From: Dasypus novemcinctus
Taxonomy: Eukaryota; Chordata; Mammalia; Cingulata; Dasypodidae
Direction of reading: 5' to 3'
Assembly: GCF_030445035.2 (NCBI RefSeq)
Contig: NC_080675.1
Coordinates: forward strand, 62,760,544 to 62,824,543
Length of the DNA: 64,000 nucleotides
Below the pieces are notes generated by a model, which saw only the letters and a program-made list of their open reading frames with translations, was not told the DNA's origin and did not search any database. Shown here piece by piece: positions 11,066 through 23,560 of the stretch; the first letter of the stretch is position 1; every line of letters begins with the position of its first letter. Both the position numbers and the translations under genes were made by a program.

Positions 11066-12354
11066 CCATTTAGCTTTGGGATGTTTTTTGCAGCCACTTT
11101 TCTAATAAAGATTTTATTTCCTTATTTAGGTAAAATTAGTAAATAGTCACTATAAGAATTCATCAATATAGAAAACTACAATGAAGAAACTTGAAGAAGA
11201 GTTGTTCTAAATCCCTGTGTTCACTTTTGAGCAAACGTGCCTGATGGTTCTGTGCACTTACACTGGAGCCCTTGTGAAGAACTACCTTAAGAGGAGCAGC
11301 AAATCTGGCTTCTTTGCCTGTGCTCTTTTGGCACTGGACACTCATGTTCTCCTACTAGAGTTTGGGAAGGGCCATCACAGCAGGAACCTCCTCAGAACAG
11401 GTGCATCCTTTTATATTCTTGCTCTTTCTAGGACAGTTGTTTTGGTTTTGGAGATCATTTCTCAGCCTTTCTGCCTAAGCAATTAAGAAAATATCCCACT
11501 CAGGTCCATTTCTGGGCTTAAGTACTCAGACCAGAAGGTAATTTAAAAGTGATCTGATGACTTATAGCATCCATTCCCAGGGGTGGTAACTTTACTGGAG
11601 AAGATGAGCTGTCTGTGTGGCATTATTTCCTTCAGGGACTAAAATGGTGGCCAGCTCAGGCCGTCTAGGCTCAAACTCAAAATTAACAGGGCTGCAAGTA
11701 AACTTGCTTTCAATTTACAGATAACCTGAATGTGCCTAAAGACTCTGAAGGCTCTTTTCAGGCAATTTTCATGTTATTGTATTTTTTCTTTGCTAATGTT
11801 CCATGCCATTTTCTTTTCCCACTTGTTTCTATCAATCCACTTTTTGCACTCAGCTTTTCTGCAGAAAAGTCAGGAAAAAAGACAAAATAAAGAAAAGGAG
11901 GGCTTGGAGAATTGGATAGTTGGCAGGGTAAGAGAATGACAATGACCATACAAAACTTTGTGTCAAAAATACTTTCTTGGCCTCCATTGAAAGAAGACTT
12001 AATGGCTATCATTTTAAGAGTCAAAAGGAACATTAGAAATTCATATAATAGGCTTATGTCCTATCCCGTGGTAGCTCTATGGGAGCAGTCTCAGTGGGAA
12101 TTATTGAAAATCTGCAGAATCTTCAGGGAAATCTTAAGGAAGAGGCAGTTTTTACAGGTCATTTTCTTCCTCTGAATAACAAGTTTTTAAATTGAAAAAA
12201 GTTGGATCTTTTTTTTTTTTGAGAGAGAGTGCTAAAAGAAAATAAGGGAAAGTGTGTGTATGTATGGTGTGGTATGGTATGTCTTGGGTGTGAAGGTTCG
12301 AGACAGAGGAGAGGAAATATGAATCACACTGTAATACAGGGCAAGTCATCAGGA
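11066..12354. other. Unique sequence, no gene seen
   Basis: Short frames only. No named repeat recognised, apart from an A/T-rich and ga-rich patch near 12210-12230. Confidence 0.5.
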
Positions 12355-12535
12355 AGAATAAACCTGGGTTCAATCCAAGGTTACTATTTTTTGCTGTATG
12401 ATCTCTTTGAGCCTTAATTTGTTCTTGTGTAAAGTGGGGACAATAATAAACATTTACTTTTCTTAGGGTATTGTGAAGATTTAATGAGGTAAGTTACTTG
12501 AGGTATCTAGCACAGAACTTGACAAATAATATGTG
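12355..12535 (+). mobile_element. MIR SINE relic
   Basis: Sense MIR features in order: ctgggttcaatcc, ctctttgagccttaatttgt, tgtaaagtggggacaataat, gtgaagatttaatgaggtaa and tagcacagaacttgac. Confidence 0.82.
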
Positions 12536-12548
12536 TTTTGTTCCCTTC

Positions 12549-13378
12549 TGCAGTAGGTTGAATTGTGTAACCCAGAAAAATCATGTTCTTAATCTTAATT
12601 CCAATCCTGTGGGTGTGAATCCATTCTAAACAGGACCTTTCGAAGATGCTATTTTTAGATACAGTGTGACCAACCAAATCAGAATGAGTCTTAATCCTAT
12701 TACGGGAGGACTTATTAAAAAAAAGCATGGGAATTGGTACAAAGCTTCTGTTGGGGAGATGGAAAAATTTTGGTAATGGATGGTGGTGATGGTAGCACAA
12801 CATGTTGAATGTAATTAATACCACAAAATTGCATATTTGAAAGTGGTTAAAATGGAAAATTTTAGATTTTTTATGTGTTGTCAGAATAAAAAATTGTAAA
12901 AAGCCATAGAACTGTATAACATAAAGAGTGAATTCTAATATAAACTATGGACTATAGTTAATAGCATTATAGCAATACTGTTTCATCATTTGTAACAAAG
13001 GTACTGCTCTAATACAAAATCCTAATAACAGGGAAAACTATGTGAGTGAGAGGGGTATATAGAAACTCTGTATTTCCTGCATGATTTTTCTGTAAACCTA
13101 CAACTTCTTTAATTAAAAAAAAAGAAAAAAGTCATGGGAAGAGCTGGAGCCAGAAGTCAGCTGGAACCGGGGAGAGAGAGGATGTTGCCATGTGACATGA
13201 GGCAGGGACACAAGCCAAGGAACTCAAAGGATTGCTGGCAGTAGGCTCCAATGTTACAGACCTTGGGAGAAAGTGTCGACTTGCTAATGCCTTGGTATTA
13301 GACTTCTTCTGCCTCAAAACTGTGGGTCAAAAATTTCCATTGTTTAAGCTATGTTGTCCAGCAGCTGCAAAACTGACA
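12549..13378 (+). mobile_element. MaLR-like LTR (xenarthran family A), sense, split by an L1
   Basis: The left part starts tgcagtaggttgaattgtgt and the right part ends with tgttgtccagcagctg...gaca. A perfect 5-base target duplication, ccttc, at 12544-12548 and 13379-13383 shows that both parts are one insertion. The interruption is an L1 3' end at 12734-13130. The right part holds the ggcagtaggctccaatgtta and aaaatttccattgtttaagc motifs shared with 40250-40450. Confidence 0.85.
12734..13130 (+). mobile_element. L1 3' end inserted in the LTR
   Basis: It carries old L1 3'UTR motifs: gatggtggtgatggtagcac, gtgaattctaatataaacta, tatggactatagttaatagc and tctgtaaacctacaacttct, then an A-rich tail. 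The duplication catgggaa (12726-12733 and 13133-13140) marks the insertion. It must be younger than the surrounding LTR. Confidence 0.85.
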
Positions 13379-13424
13379 CCTTCCTTTCCTGTTTCTGGGT
13401 ATTGTATCAGCTAAGAGTGTGCTT

Positions 13425-13830
13425 GGTGGAAGGCAAGAAAAAACCTTGATTTACAGTGGCTTGAACAAGTTTATTTTTCTCTTGTAAGGAGTTTAGAGGT
13501 TGATGGCTGCTTCTCTTGTTTCATGGGCTCAGTGATGTTAGGACTGGCCTCTCTGAGAGTCTCTTGGCATTTCCTTTGTTCTTATTGCCTCTTGGGAGCA
13601 ATATTGGTTGCCCCGACTCTGGAAATCATGTTGACAATTAAGGCAGAAAGGAGAGTAGAAGGGTAGTGCCAGTTATAACTGTCTCCTTTATTAGGACAGC
13701 AAAAACCCCAGTCAGACTTATACTTTTATCTGATTGACTGGAACTATGTTACGTGGCCATCTCTAACTACAGAGAGGTTGGGAAAGAAATTGTAGGCAGG
13801 TGTAGAAGTATAATTTTCAAAGAAATAAAA
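13425..13830. repeat. Old interspersed repeat, unclassified
   Basis: The text (tttatttttctcttgtaagg, then ggcttgaacaag, then acgtggccatctctaacta and gagaggttgggaaag) resembles an old repeat I have seen in other mammals, but I cannot name the family with confidence. Confidence 0.4.
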
Positions 13831-16589
13831 AACATAACCCTCATACAGATAAAAGGCGAGTATGTGTCAAAAATTTATTTAATCTATTAATGAGGCAACC
13901 AGCAGGATATGTAAAGATAGTTCAAGGAGAATTTGAGGATCAGAAGTTTATCTAGTCATTCAAGAAAGATGCTGAACTAGGTTTGCTAGGTTAGAGATAA
14001 AACTGGTTAATGTTCACCAGGGCAATAACCCCATAACATATGGTGTTATCATTTCAATTGGACAAAATCATTGACATGTCTACGAGACAAAAATCTGTAA
14101 GTTAACGTGTACCATCACAGCACCTGGGTCCTAATCAATAAAATAGTATACTGAGTTAAACAAAGATACATTCTCCTAGAGAATTAAATAATCCTTTGTT
14201 AGGCCTGTTAGGCAATGCTCCAGCATTTCATTGAAAGGACATGCAGTCAATATTCTGCCCTCCAATTTTGGATTATTTTTTTAAAGACAGACAATGGATT
14301 GATTGGGTGTTATGTTGGCCAACTTACAGTGTCTGCTACAGGAATAAATATGCAGCTGACATAGCAAAGATTAAAATATACTATTGGGGTTTTATGGTTG
14401 ATTCTAGGTGATGAAAAGCTTTTGATAAGGTAGGATAGATATCCCAGTTATTTTTAAAATCCATATTTAAGTGTGCCCCACTTTAGGACAACTGAGCACC
14501 TAAATCTAAACTTCAAGCCATTAAATTGGGAGGTATATATTTTCATTAGAAATGGATCCTGCACTTCACAGAAGGATTTGCTACCAGGATTATGTCTATT
14601 TATAAGCACTTCCTTGAATTTATTTAAGATATTTGATTTGATTTACTGCAGCTTTTCAGGAATACATCTCTTGCATGAAGTAGAATATGATGGCAAACTG
14701 AATTTTATTATTATCTGAAGACATCTTTCTTTCTGTGGTAATTATAGGAGGATTTCTTTAAATTGTATTTGTAAGGCTTACTCTGAAAGCTCCTCAAATC
14801 TCTGAACCGAAAGGGTTTCCCAGCAAAAGGAAAAAAAAAACCATATTCATCTATGTCTATTGGACTTTTTATGTTGTTAAAATTCCATAAGAATTGGAAA
14901 GGTCTCCTTACATCTAAAGGGAATAAAATAAATTGATTTATGATTTTGAACAAGCATGACTGAGTCAAGAATCATGCCTATATAATTTCAATGTCATAGA
15001 AAGATATTAATCATAATTAAATTTCTTCTAAGAAGATGTTTGAAACAGAGATTAGATTCCAGGCTAATTGATTGCACAACTGTAGGACAGTCACCCCCAC
15101 AGAGGCAGGGATAGGAGTTTAGACTCAGTATCTAAATATTTAATACCAGTTGGGAACCAGGGAATTGGAACAAAGGCTGTAATGAGGAATAATAGAAATC
15201 AGCTAGAAGGGCAATGGAATGTCCCTATTGATTATGTAGAACGTGAAGAGAAAAGGTGATTAATAGAAACAAGAAAATGAGAAGCAGGAATGACTTTTTT
15301 TAAAGCTTCAGACAGAAACCACATACTTGTAAAAGTCATGTCCACTCATTTAGAAATAAAATATCCATATTAAAGAGAAGTTACATTGCTTTAAAATGGA
15401 AAAGCAGAGACCTTATGTTCTGCCAGATTTCTGAATTCTTGTCTTTTACTTGTAAAATAGCATAGTTTTCAGCCAGCTGAACTTTTCAATATAAAACCAC
15501 TGGAGCAAATAGTTTTAGTAGATCCAGACTGGAAATGCTTAAAAGGAACAGTCGTTTTGGTTTCCTGGATTCTTGTGTTATAGGGCTCTTTCTTTTCTTC
15601 TTAGGTGGGAATTAAATGTCCACAGACTGGAGAGAAAAGAGATAAAAGAAAGTGTTTTTTTCATTTGGTGAGATGTTGTCTGGAATGGTCTGTAATGGGT
15701 GTCAGAGTAACTGAGAATTAACACTAATTTACCTGAAGCTCCTGAAAGTTCTTTTTCCCCTCTCTAATAGTCTTCTTATGCTACCTGCGTGGTTGGCATT
15801 TTCTTCTTAGATCTTTGTCCCACGATCTTACCCTCTGCATTGTAAATGTGGGCAGGAAGGAGAGGGGAGAGACTGCCCTGGCAAAGCCATCTGTTCTTGT
15901 TACACGAGCCCTCCATTTCTGCTGTTCGACGAATCCTGCTCTCTTCTTTGGCAGTGGCCTCTCTTGTAGTCCATTACCGGTTGGTGAGTTCAAAAGCTCT
16001 GGTGCTTTGGATGGATGTTTCAGGAGAAATACTGTTCTTAAACCAGCTCCCAGGGAGGGAGTTTGTTCCTGCCCAATGTCCTTTTTCACTTTCTAATTTC
16101 CTTTTTCTCTTTTTCCTTTTCTTTTTGGAGGGCCCAGAGCACATTTTTCTCCTAAGGGCTTAATTATACTGTCTCATACTCTATGACTGCTCTGTAGGTG
16201 GCTGTTGATTGTAGAACATCCCATTTGTCTTGAGAGGCTCTCTTTTGGATAGGCATGGAGGCTGCCATCATTTGCTCCATTACATTTTAGGACATCGTGA
16301 TGCAGGGAAAGGACACACTTGTCTGAAATTGTGTGGAAAGTTTAAGCCTGGGACGCACCCAGAATTTAAGCATTTTGATATGGATGACTGCCCTTGCATT
16401 TATATCACTCCTACAAGTAAAACATATGCACTCACACACACACAGACAAAGGTATGTAGGATAATGTCACTCTGATGCTGACCTCCATCCTATCCAAAAA
16501 AAAAAGAAGCTCCAAAGATAAAATATTTTGTGTAGATGAGTGGACAGTACTCATAAGAGAGAAAGGAATCATAGTGAAAGTCAAGAAAT
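13831..16589. other. Longest unique stretch, no gene seen
   Basis: About 2.8 kb with no recognised repeat, AT-rich from 13830 to 15780 and more balanced from 15780 to 16160. Open frames of about 100 codons on both strands at 15781-16163 overlap each other, lack domains and do not look coding. Confidence 0.5.
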
Positions 16590-16665
16590 CATGTATGTAA
16601 AGCATGCTAGTGCAGTACTTAGCACCCAGTAGATGCTCAGTAAGTGTTATTGTGGTTTATATTTG
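16590..16665 (+). mobile_element. MIR SINE 3' fragment
   Basis: The stretch tgtaaagcatgctagtgcag, cttagcacccagtagatgct and cagtaagtgttattg is the sense MIR 3' end only. Confidence 0.7.
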
Positions 16666-17160
16666 GTATTTTAAAATGTGAACTTTCTCTGTAATTTCTT
16701 CCACATGGAGGAGTGTGCTGTGCATACATGAGACATTGAAACCATAAGTACATATTGTTCCTCTTAGGTGATGGTTTTAAGACTCATGAATCTCAGCTTA
16801 AAAGGGATCTAAGATGTGAACTCATTAGTATGGAATATAGTGGAAGTATTGCCTCCTTCAACTCAGGCATTTTATTTCAGTTACTATCTTTTTAAATGTT
16901 GACTGCCAGGCAAATCACACTGAATTTTCAGTCCACTAAGACCTCTATCTAGCTCATTTTCTTATAGAGTACTATAAGGTTAGTTTCCCCTTCACCTGCA
17001 TCTTTGCAGTTGAATTTTTAAATCCAAGAGCTACATTTACATGTCTTTATTACTTTCCACTTTTCTGAACAGACAAGGTAATTTTGAATTCCTATTCTGT
17101 CATTTATAAAAATTTTGGGCTCAACTCTTGCTCCTTACTGCATCTCAAACCTCACATTCA
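16666..17160. other. Unique sequence, no gene seen
   Basis: AT-rich unique DNA reaching to the left target duplication of the next L1. Confidence 0.5.
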
Positions 17161-17173
17161 TTTAAACAGCAAA

Positions 17174-18255
17174 CTTTTTTTTCCTTTTTATTATTACTTG
17201 TAAAGATACATAGATGACCCAAAAAGTTATATTAAAAAATATAAGAGGTTCCCATATACCCCACTCTCAACCCCCCCCCCCACTCCTCCCACATCAACAA
17301 CTTCTTTCATTAGTGTTGTACATTAATATTGATGAGTATGTTTTGGAGCATTGCTACACAGCATGGATTATAGTCTATGTTATAGTTTACACACTCTCTC
17401 AGTCCATTCAGTGGGTTACGGCAGGATATATAATGTCTTGCATCTGTTCCTGCAATATTATTGAGGACAACTCCAAATCCTGAAAATGCCCCAATATCAC
17501 ATCTCTTTTTCCCTCTCCCTGCCTTCAGCAACTAGTGGGCACTATCTCTACATCAATGGTATAATTTCTTCCATTGCTAGAATCACAATAATTCTATAGT
17601 AGAATACCAGTAGGTCCACTCTAATCCATATTTTATTCCCCCATCCTGAGGACCCTGGGATGGTGATGCCCACGCCATCTCTAAATTGAGAGGGAGCTTA
17701 GATCCCACGTGGCTGATGGATGCAATTCTCCTGCTTGCAGCTGTAGACTGTCTTGGTTCCCTGGTGTGGTGGTTGACTATCCTCACTTCCATTAGCTGAC
17801 CTGGGTAAGTCCAATGAAATGGAGAGTAAGTGTTGCAATTCTGCTGATGCTTAGGGCCCAGGTGGCACATAGGCAGTTCAGGGACTCAAGTCTCCTGAGC
17901 ATATACCAACCCCAGCACCAACCACAGGTTCAGTAAAAGTGACAGAAGAGACATGCATAGAGAGGTCCCATCTGAGTCCAACTTCATCACACTCAGGAAC
18001 ACAGATTCCAAAGTATAACCCACGGGCTTGAACTCCAGAGCTATCTGTCATGACTGTAGGACCTGGGTGTCTCCATAACCCTCAAGAGCACCCCTACCTG
18101 GGATTGTATCTACTTTTGCTGTATCTGAGATCCTGCTGAGATGTGCATAAAGCACGACCCTTCTGATGATCTCCTGACTCATTTTGATATCTCTTAGCCG
18201 TATGAACTCACTTGTCTTTACCATTTTCCCCTTTTATTCAAGGTTTTTTTTCTAG
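17174..18255 (-). mobile_element. L1 3' end (3'UTR), antisense, complete insertion
   Basis: A 5'-truncated L1 3'UTR on the minus strand with its tail on the left and a C-rich tract (17268-17281) equal to the G-rich tract of sense copies. A perfect 13-base target duplication, tttaaacagcaaa, at 17161-17173 and 18256-18268 fixes both ends. No ORF2 is included. Confidence 0.93.
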
Positions 18256-18268
18256 TTTAAACAGCAAA

Positions 18269-19679
18269 ATTTGTCACCTCAGTTTTTAAAATATATCAAA
18301 TGCAGCTATTTCTCACATATTCACCATTATCACTGTAGTCTAAACTACTGTCATCTCTTGCCTGGATGAATGCATTACCCCAAACTGACTTCTCTGCTTC
18401 CACTCTCATTCCCCTATAATCTGTCCTCCTTCATTTGAAAGGCTAGTGAGCGTCCCTCTGTGAAGAGGCAATAGGGTACAAACATACAGAGAACTAGAAG
18501 TTCTTAATTTAACAACCTCAATCATGGGTCAAAAATAAAGTTCTCTGGGTCTCAGTAACAACTCACTGATAAGCTGCAGCAGCTTCAGTCAGGAAGAAGA
18601 GGGATACGAAACAGGCCAAGAGGCCCTCTCTGTGATATTTCTTGATGTACAAACTGATCTCTGTTTTGGCACAGAGATTTTCTCTTTTTATTTGAGTGAT
18701 TTGAGCTCATACTTGACAGGTCCAACAGCATGAGGATTTTACTAATAATTGGAAATAAAAATGTATAATTGGTGGCTTAGGGTATAACATAAGTGAGTTC
18801 TCATGACTTTGTGGCAAAGAGACAGATGTTCAAATGCTAGGACTCATTCAGAATTCCTCAAGACACCTGATAAAAAAAAGGAAAAACTCAAGGAGACCAC
18901 CAGATTCCCTGTTGTCTGCCACCCAAAACAAACCAGATGGTCAGAGCACATAATCAAAACCTGTCTCCTGACATCAGTGCCATTTACAGAGGGAATAAAA
19001 CAGAAGCTGTTTTAAAAACAGAACCAGAGTTTATCCAGAGACCAAAGACAGAGTTAGGAATGAAATTGAGTCACCAAGAGTAAAAGCTGCGTCTTCTCAG
19101 TTTTTGCTCTGGGTGCTGAGAAAGACAAACCTGGCAGAAAAAGGTCTGCGTGACTACTTGTCAGGCAACGCAGTTCACTTAGCTCCTGTGGTTGAACAAC
19201 AAACTCAGACACAAAATCATTAAGGAAACAAAAGGATTTTTAGTTGCAGTGTTTTGCAAGGTAGACCAGTCTTGGTGTTTGTGTTTCCAAATGCAAACAG
19301 AGTAGGTATTTTAGGAAAAACTGCCATCCAAAGTTGCTATTAATTAGTTGTTCATGGTGGGAAACAATAGCACTTTTCTCACATAATTATTACATTTGAA
19401 GGGGTCATCACATATTTACAGGTGCCAGTATTGCAAAAATCAGGGGTAAATGTGTTTTCACTAGCGAGTTAGCAATATTTGGAAAAATGCTCAGGACCTC
19501 ATTTATTTTGAGGACTGAATAGGATATTACTGTTTTTAAAGTTTATCTCAGGATGTGAAGTACCTTTTCTTTTTCTCTTTTCTGACTGTGTTATGTGATA
19601 TGCTTAGTCGTAACAGTGGCAGAGCAAGGTGTTTGTTTATTCATTATAGTTATTAGTTCGTTTAATGTCTTCCTTATAC
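18269..19679. other. Unique sequence, no gene seen
   Basis: No coding frame above about 70 codons and no recognised repeat. Confidence 0.5.
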
Positions 19680-19812
19680 CTTTAGAATGGAAGCTTTGTG
19701 AGTGAAGGCTTTGTATTTTTGTTCTCTGCTGTATCCCAGCACTAGGATAGTACGCTGGCACATAGTAGTTAAATATGCAATAAATATTTGCTGAATGGAG
19801 GAATGAATTTGG
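19680..19812 (+). mobile_element. L2 LINE 3' end relic
   Basis: Sense L2 3' motifs: ttagaatggaagctttgtga, gctgtatcccagcacta, tggcacatagtag and gcaataaatatttgctgaat with a gaatgaat end. Confidence 0.85.
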
Positions 19813-19822
19813 AGTAGTAGGT

Positions 19823-20014
19823 TGTGGTGGTTTGAAGCTGTATGTACCTCTGAAAAACATGTTCTTAAATGTAATCCATTCTTGTGAGTGTGAACCCATT
19901 GTAAGTAAGACCTTTTGATGAGGTTACTTCAGGTAAGTTGTATGTGTCCCAGCCCAATCAGGAGTATCTTTATCTTATTACTGGAGTCATTACTGAATAA
20001 ATGGGGGGGGGGGG

Positions 20015-20049
<35 letters not shown>

Positions 20050-20320
20050 ACACACAGAGGGAGCAGCCAGAAGCTGAAATTGATGGAACCTGGAAGAGAA
20101 TGGAAGGAGCAGGAGATGCTGTTCTGTGCATTACCATGTGATAGAGAAGCCAAGGATCACCGGCAGCTAACCCCAGAACTCTGGTCTTTGGAAGAAAGCA
20201 TCACCTTGATGACACCTTGATTTGGATCTTTTAGCTTCAAAACCATAAGCTAATAAATTCCCATTGTTTAATCCAACCCATTTCATGGTATTTGCTTAAG
20301 GAGTCTAGGAAACTAAAATA
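19823..20320 (+). mobile_element. MaLR-like LTR (xenarthran family A), sense
   Basis: It starts tgtggtggtttgaagctgta and ends with a motif corresponding to the tttaaggcaacccattgtg end of kin copies. A perfect 5-base target duplication, taggt, flanks it (19818-19822 and 20321-20325). An expanded (G)n(GA)n tract at 20003-20048 interrupts the middle. Confidence 0.88.
20003..20048. repeat. (G)n(GA)n tract inside the LTR
   Basis: A run of about 15 G is followed by some 15 ga units. It is absent from the related LTR at 39974. Confidence 0.95.
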
Positions 20321-20325
20321 TAGGT

Positions 20326-20794
20326 CTTCATTCCAGTTTGGATCATCCAAGAATTTGATAAACTTGATTTTTGCATCTTCATGCTAGTAGTTGATATCAT
20401 CAAAGGCTGAGTCTTTCAGCAGCTCAACATTAATCCACTAATTGACAGCTCTTCTGGACAGGTAATGGAGCAATTTCTCTCAGGCTGATATCCCCATATG
20501 CTCTTATTCTTTGACTATAAGAAGATTCAAAGAAGACAAATTGGTAGAAGAAATTTCACTTTAGTCTGTGAGTGAGATACTATAGGAATTGCTTCAGAAA
20601 TATCCCTACAATACAAGAATTGATTCTCCTCCCAGGCATGGGGTGGTCTAGACAGCTCTCTTGATTGTACTGACTGGTTATCAACTAGAAAGTCAGCTTT
20701 GTGGAATTTTAAAAGTTTTCTCAGAAGACAAAACATTTATATGTATTTTTACTGTTAAAATTGATTTCATCACTAATTAATTAATCATCTGCAT
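20326..20794. other. Unique sequence, no gene seen
   Basis: AT-rich unique DNA without a recognisable feature. Confidence 0.5.
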
Positions 20795-21055
20795 TTAATA
20801 AATTACCAGGCTGGGTGTTAGATATGCAAAAATAAAGGGTATATAATTTCTGCCTTGAAAGAGCTAAAAGTCATATGGGAAGAACATTGTATAAATAATC
20901 ATGATCCTCTGATGGAGTTGTTTACAATGTGCATGGGAGTACTGGACAAGACTGGAGTCTGGAAAACAAGGAAGGTCTGTTTAAATTATCCAGGTCACTT
21001 GTGATAAGGGCTTTCATGAAGGCAGAGGTATTGGGTATGGAGAATGGGGGACAGA
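20795..21055 (-). mobile_element. L2-like LINE relic
   Basis: Antisense order of L2-like motifs: ccaggctgggtgttag, ttctgccttgaaagagctaa and a later gtgataagggctttcatgaa. It is diverged, so the assignment is moderate. Confidence 0.5.
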
Positions 21056-21083
21056 AATGAGAGAAGATGTTTTCAAAATCATA

Positions 21084-21227
21084 CCATATTTATTGAGGAT
21101 CTCGTTTATGGCAAGCACAAGGCTAAGTACTGGATTACACAGATGAACAAAACATAATCCCAGCTTTTAGGAATCTTTAATCCTCTGGCATGGAACGATA
21201 AAAAAATAAGTGGTAAGATGGATCTGC

Positions 21228-21306
<79 letters not shown>

Positions 21307-21480
21307 AATCAAAGAGGAGGGTGGGGCAGCAGGTGGTGGGAGGGGAGATTATTTAGGAGGTATTAGGCTTAGTCTTCATATGAGGAATTTCCCAAATGGA
21401 CCAGGTGGAGAAGGCATCCTAAGAAGAACAGAATGTGCTTAGGCAAGGAGGCTGTGATAAAGTTGAGTCACCACTACTTG
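21084..21480 (-). mobile_element. L2 LINE 3' end relic, split by a microsatellite
   Basis: It opens with the antisense L2 3' end (tatttattgaggatctcg, caaggctaagtactgg, acagatgaacaaaacataat) and, after the microsatellite at 21226-21306, continues with gaacagaatgtgcttaggca, a typical upstream part of antisense L2. Confidence 0.7.
21226..21306. repeat. (CTGT)n(CTAT)n microsatellite
   Basis: About five ctgt units are followed by some 15 uninterrupted ctat units. Its length and purity make it likely to vary between individuals. Confidence 0.97.
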
Positions 21481-21527
21481 AGACAAGGAGGAGGGTAATA
21501 AGCATAGGGAGGTTTAGATAAGTTTAT

Positions 21528-21980
21528 TAGTTAGCATTTGCTGTGAAAGCCAACACTCCAAACCTTAGTGGCTTAAAACAGCAACTGTTTACTTGTCTCA
21601 TGAGTCTGTGGACTAGTGATTTGGGCTGGGCTAAGATGAGTGGTTTTTCTGGTCTTTGGCTGGGCTAGTTTAGGTATCTGCCATTGCTCTCAGGGTGGCT
21701 GGGAGATGGCTGGTCTCAGACGGCCTTTACTGCAATGACTCATCTCTGCTCCATGTGGTAGTCTCTCCTCCAGTAGGTTAGCCCAGGGTTTTTCATGTAG
21801 TGGCTGAACAGGATTCCAAGATAGTGAGAGGAAGGCTCAGAACTTGCAGCATCAATTTGACTGCATTTTTTTTTTTGATAAAGCAAATTCACCCAAATTT
21901 ATGAGGTGGGGAAATAGACTCTACCTTTTGATGAGAGAAGCTAAAAATCTGCATTTCAAAGAGTGTTGACAGAAGGAGTT
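21528..21980 (-). mobile_element. MLT1-like MaLR LTR relic, antisense
   Basis: Antisense MLT1 motifs appear in order: ttattagttagcatttgctg, ccttagtggcttaaaacagc, actcatctctgctccatgtg, ctccagtaggttagccca and ggtggggaaatagactctac. A T-run near 21868 interrupts it. The right edge is approximate. Confidence 0.75.
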
Positions 21981-21990
21981 ATGAAATGGA

Positions 21991-22403
21991 GAAGAAAGAT
22001 ACTGATGACTTCTCTGAAAATGAGAACTGGGGTAGAAAGCTTGAGGAAAGTGATACGTGTTTGGAATACTAGGCTATAAAGAACAAAATAGGGGCATGAT
22101 TAGGCAAAATAATGGCTTACTTAGAAAAATGGAGGGCCCTCACTGGAAATCTCCATTTGCTTAAAACCATACATTGGAAACTAAGCAGTATGTTTAGACA
22201 GAGAAGATAAGGATGGTGAAATGAAGGGTAAAAAGAGGGAGAGAAGGATATTATTGGATGTCTGATTTGTGCCAGTCCTTGTTCTGGTCATTTTACTTAG
22301 GCTTTGTTTTTCAGCTTATTAGACTTTATCCTGGAGAGAGAAGCAGGAGTGTTTTGGCTGACTCTATTGTGTGGTTTTTATGATTAAGCCAGGAGAGTGG
22401 GTT
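21991..22403. other. Unique sequence, no gene seen
   Basis: Purine-rich unique DNA. No gene or named repeat. Confidence 0.5.
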
Positions 22404-22735
22404 ATGTCATTCATTGGCAAATATTTGTTGAATACTTACTATATGTCAGGCACACTGCTAGGTATTGCGGGGTATTAAGACAATAAGACACAGTAACATT
22501 CCTCAAGACACTTAAAGTCTTGTAGGTCATATGGATATCAAAAGGCAATTTTAATACAGGGGCTCTGGAGGCACAAAGGTGGAACATCTAACTCAACTTT
22601 GGACTGTAAAAGAGAACCTATAAAGAAAGAAGACCAGAAGGATGAACATAAATTATGTAGGTAAAAATGAAGGGGTTGGAAGAGAGTATTTCAATCTGAG
22701 AGGACAGAATGTGCAAAAAGTCTATATTCAGAGTG
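22404..22735 (-). mobile_element. L2 LINE 3' end relic
   Basis: Antisense L2: caaatatttgttgaatactt, atgtcaggcacactgctagg, and later cagaatgtgcaaaaagtc. Confidence 0.75.
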
Positions 22736-23409
22736 CCTCAAGTAAAGGATGCTGCTAAAGAAGAGATCAGTTTATATAAATAGGCCCTTGTAAATGACAA
22801 GACTTCCATAATCTTTCTGTTCCCTGTGCTGTTTTGCTTTGTTTTGTTTGAGCTGCTTGAGTCTTCCTATTTTCTATCAACAAAGGTGTTAGAAATGAAT
22901 CAAGGATGAATCAGGGTTCATTATCAGCCACTGCAGATTTGTTATGATCTTAATAACCTCATCTCTTAACTTTGCCTATTTTACTGTTTGCTTCTATTGT
23001 TTATTCCCTCTGAGCATGTAAAATTAGCACAGTAACAAATGCCCTGCCACTGTGGCTTCCAACTTGTAGATAATGTGAAAACAAGACACATTTACACACA
23101 TTATTGGTGAGTCTATTTTCTTTCTGGTCTTTAGCTCCATCATTTTATTCTTATTTTATTGGCATTACCTTCCTCTGATGGCCAAGTCAGGAACTATGTC
23201 TCATGTCAGCCCTGGAAGCACATAGAGTCTGCTCATAAAGCCTTGGTAAAAGGACAGTTTCTCCAGGTGAAGAAAAAATGCAAACTTCAGTCCAGTAAAA
23301 CTTCTGCTTGAAGAGGGATACTTTATAACAACAACAACAACAAAAATGCATCCTCTTTCTCCTCTCCTTAGAAAATCTCCAGCTTGTGATGATTTTGTTC
23401 ACTACCTCA
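22736..23409. other. Unique sequence with a short (AAC)n
   Basis: No gene recognised. A short (aac)n run lies at about 23328-23343. Confidence 0.5.
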
Positions 23410-23560
23410 CATGACCCCCATCTACTAATAAGGAAACAGCCTTAGAGAAATAACGAACTTGCCTAAAGGCATGTGCCCAGTCCACTGCAGAGCCCAGAGG
23501 GTATCTGATGGGAACCCAGGTCTTCTGACTGGGAGCTGAGGGTCTGTTCCCTTCATCTTT
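23410..23560 (-). mobile_element. MIR SINE relic
   Basis: Antisense MIR core: aataaggaaacagccttaga, ataacgaacttgcctaaagg, and gggaacccaggtcttctgac. Confidence 0.75.

Noticed and set aside
15781-16163. Overlapping 93-105-codon frames on both strands in unique DNA
   Set aside because: No domain, no consistent frame, and no splice or promoter signals that stand out.
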